DNA of 15,609 bases from Chrysochromulina parva (lineage: Eukaryota; Haptophyta; Prymnesiales; Chrysochromulinaceae). Position numbers and translations under genes: made by a program. Positions 15,435 through 15,609 of this stretch are shown piece after piece (position 1 is the stretch's first letter; every line of letters begins with the position of its first letter). The notes beneath the pieces were generated by a model that was given only the letters and a program-made list of their open reading frames with translations, made no database searches and was not told where the DNA came from. Where the stretch lies: the NCBI GenBank assembly GCA_002887195.1, contig PJAB01001294.1, positions 1 through 15,609 of the forward strand. The letters run 5' to 3'.

Positions 15435-15609
15435 CTACAGATGCAACATAAATCCACTGCGGTCCTTCACCGCATCTTGCAATGCTTGCTTTCCTGCATC
15501 TCCCATGCTATTGCTACCAAGCCACAGCTTGGTCAGCACCCCTGTGCCCGAGGACAGGGCACCCGCGATGGCCTTGGCACCCTCGTCACCGATTTTGTTG
15601 GTGTCCAGG
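15435..15609 (-). CDS. LRR protein (ribonuclease-inhibitor type), C-terminal fragment
   Basis: The gene enters from the right edge on the minus strand; 57 codons and a TAG stop (15437-15435) are visible. It reads LDTNKIGDEGAKAIAGAL, then LTKLWLGSNSMGDAGKQALQDAV and a short tail. This is the 28-residue ribonuclease-inhibitor/NLRC3-type leucine-rich repeat pattern (LxLxxNxIGDxGAxAxAxAL), one full repeat and the start of another. Such repeats bind proteins; the rest of the gene is needed to say more. Only the fragment's family is claimed. Confidence 0.85.
   Translation of the reverse strand, partial: LDTNKIGDEGAKAIAGALSSGTGVLTKLWLGSNSMGDAGKQALQDAVKDRSGFMLHL

Overview
The window looks like nuclear DNA of a photosynthetic eukaryotic alga with a secondary, red-type plastid; a haptophyte is my best guess. 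Reasons: GC-rich monocistronic genes on both strands with no operons; GT-AG introns that can be read directly; eukaryotic families (GT8-like glycosyltransferase, PAP/fibrillin, ShKT domain, ubiquitin-interacting motifs, ribonuclease-inhibitor-type LRRs); and one protein whose N-terminus is a signal peptide ending in an ASAF motif, the bipartite plastid leader of such algae. The lineage is inference.

Layout. 1-2848 (minus): a multi-exon gene, cut by the left edge, for a protein with an LYR-like N-terminus and two YccV/HspQ-like domains. 3001-3930 (plus): a complete aldo-keto reductase. 4040-5023 (plus): a GT8-like glycosyltransferase. 5418-6742 (plus): a probable ubiquitin-binding protein with three UIMs and a 41-bp tandem array. 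7241-8110 (minus): a plastid-targeted protein of unknown function. 8298-9545 (plus): an uncertain GNAT-like ORF, followed by a repeat-filled intron and an exon resembling the end of a CPBP/Rce1-type membrane protease (9688-9951). 10531-13037 (minus): a three-exon secreted or type I membrane protein (ShKT, coiled coil, one TM segment). 13272-14207 (plus): a PAP/fibrillin plastid lipid-associated protein. 14551-15009 (plus): a small four-TM protein. 15435-15609 (minus): the last codons of an LRR gene running off the right edge.

The most unusual feature is the introns. Where exons can be joined in frame, the introns are packed with 10-11 bp tandem repeats whose sense strand reads CTGAT/CTGAG again and again (a branch-point-like core). 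At least four of them, in two unrelated genes on opposite strands, end in nearly the same 20 nt (CTGAKKGCSTCCHTCATCAG). Several also carry extra copies of the neighbouring splice site plus the first or last bases of the adjoining exon. This looks like a family of related introns (introner-like) that grow by tandem duplication. The arrays lack stop codons on the antisense strand, which explains the long spurious antisense ORFs.

The genes do not form an obvious pathway. At least two products (plastid leader protein, PAP/fibrillin) are probably plastid proteins. Divergent pairs share short promoters (2849-3000, 8111-8297, 13038-13271), and the spacers carry recurring motifs (AAGTC pentamers, TTCATATGAA, a GTGTGTCCCGGCTCCC box) and strong inverted repeats, especially at 14265-14502.
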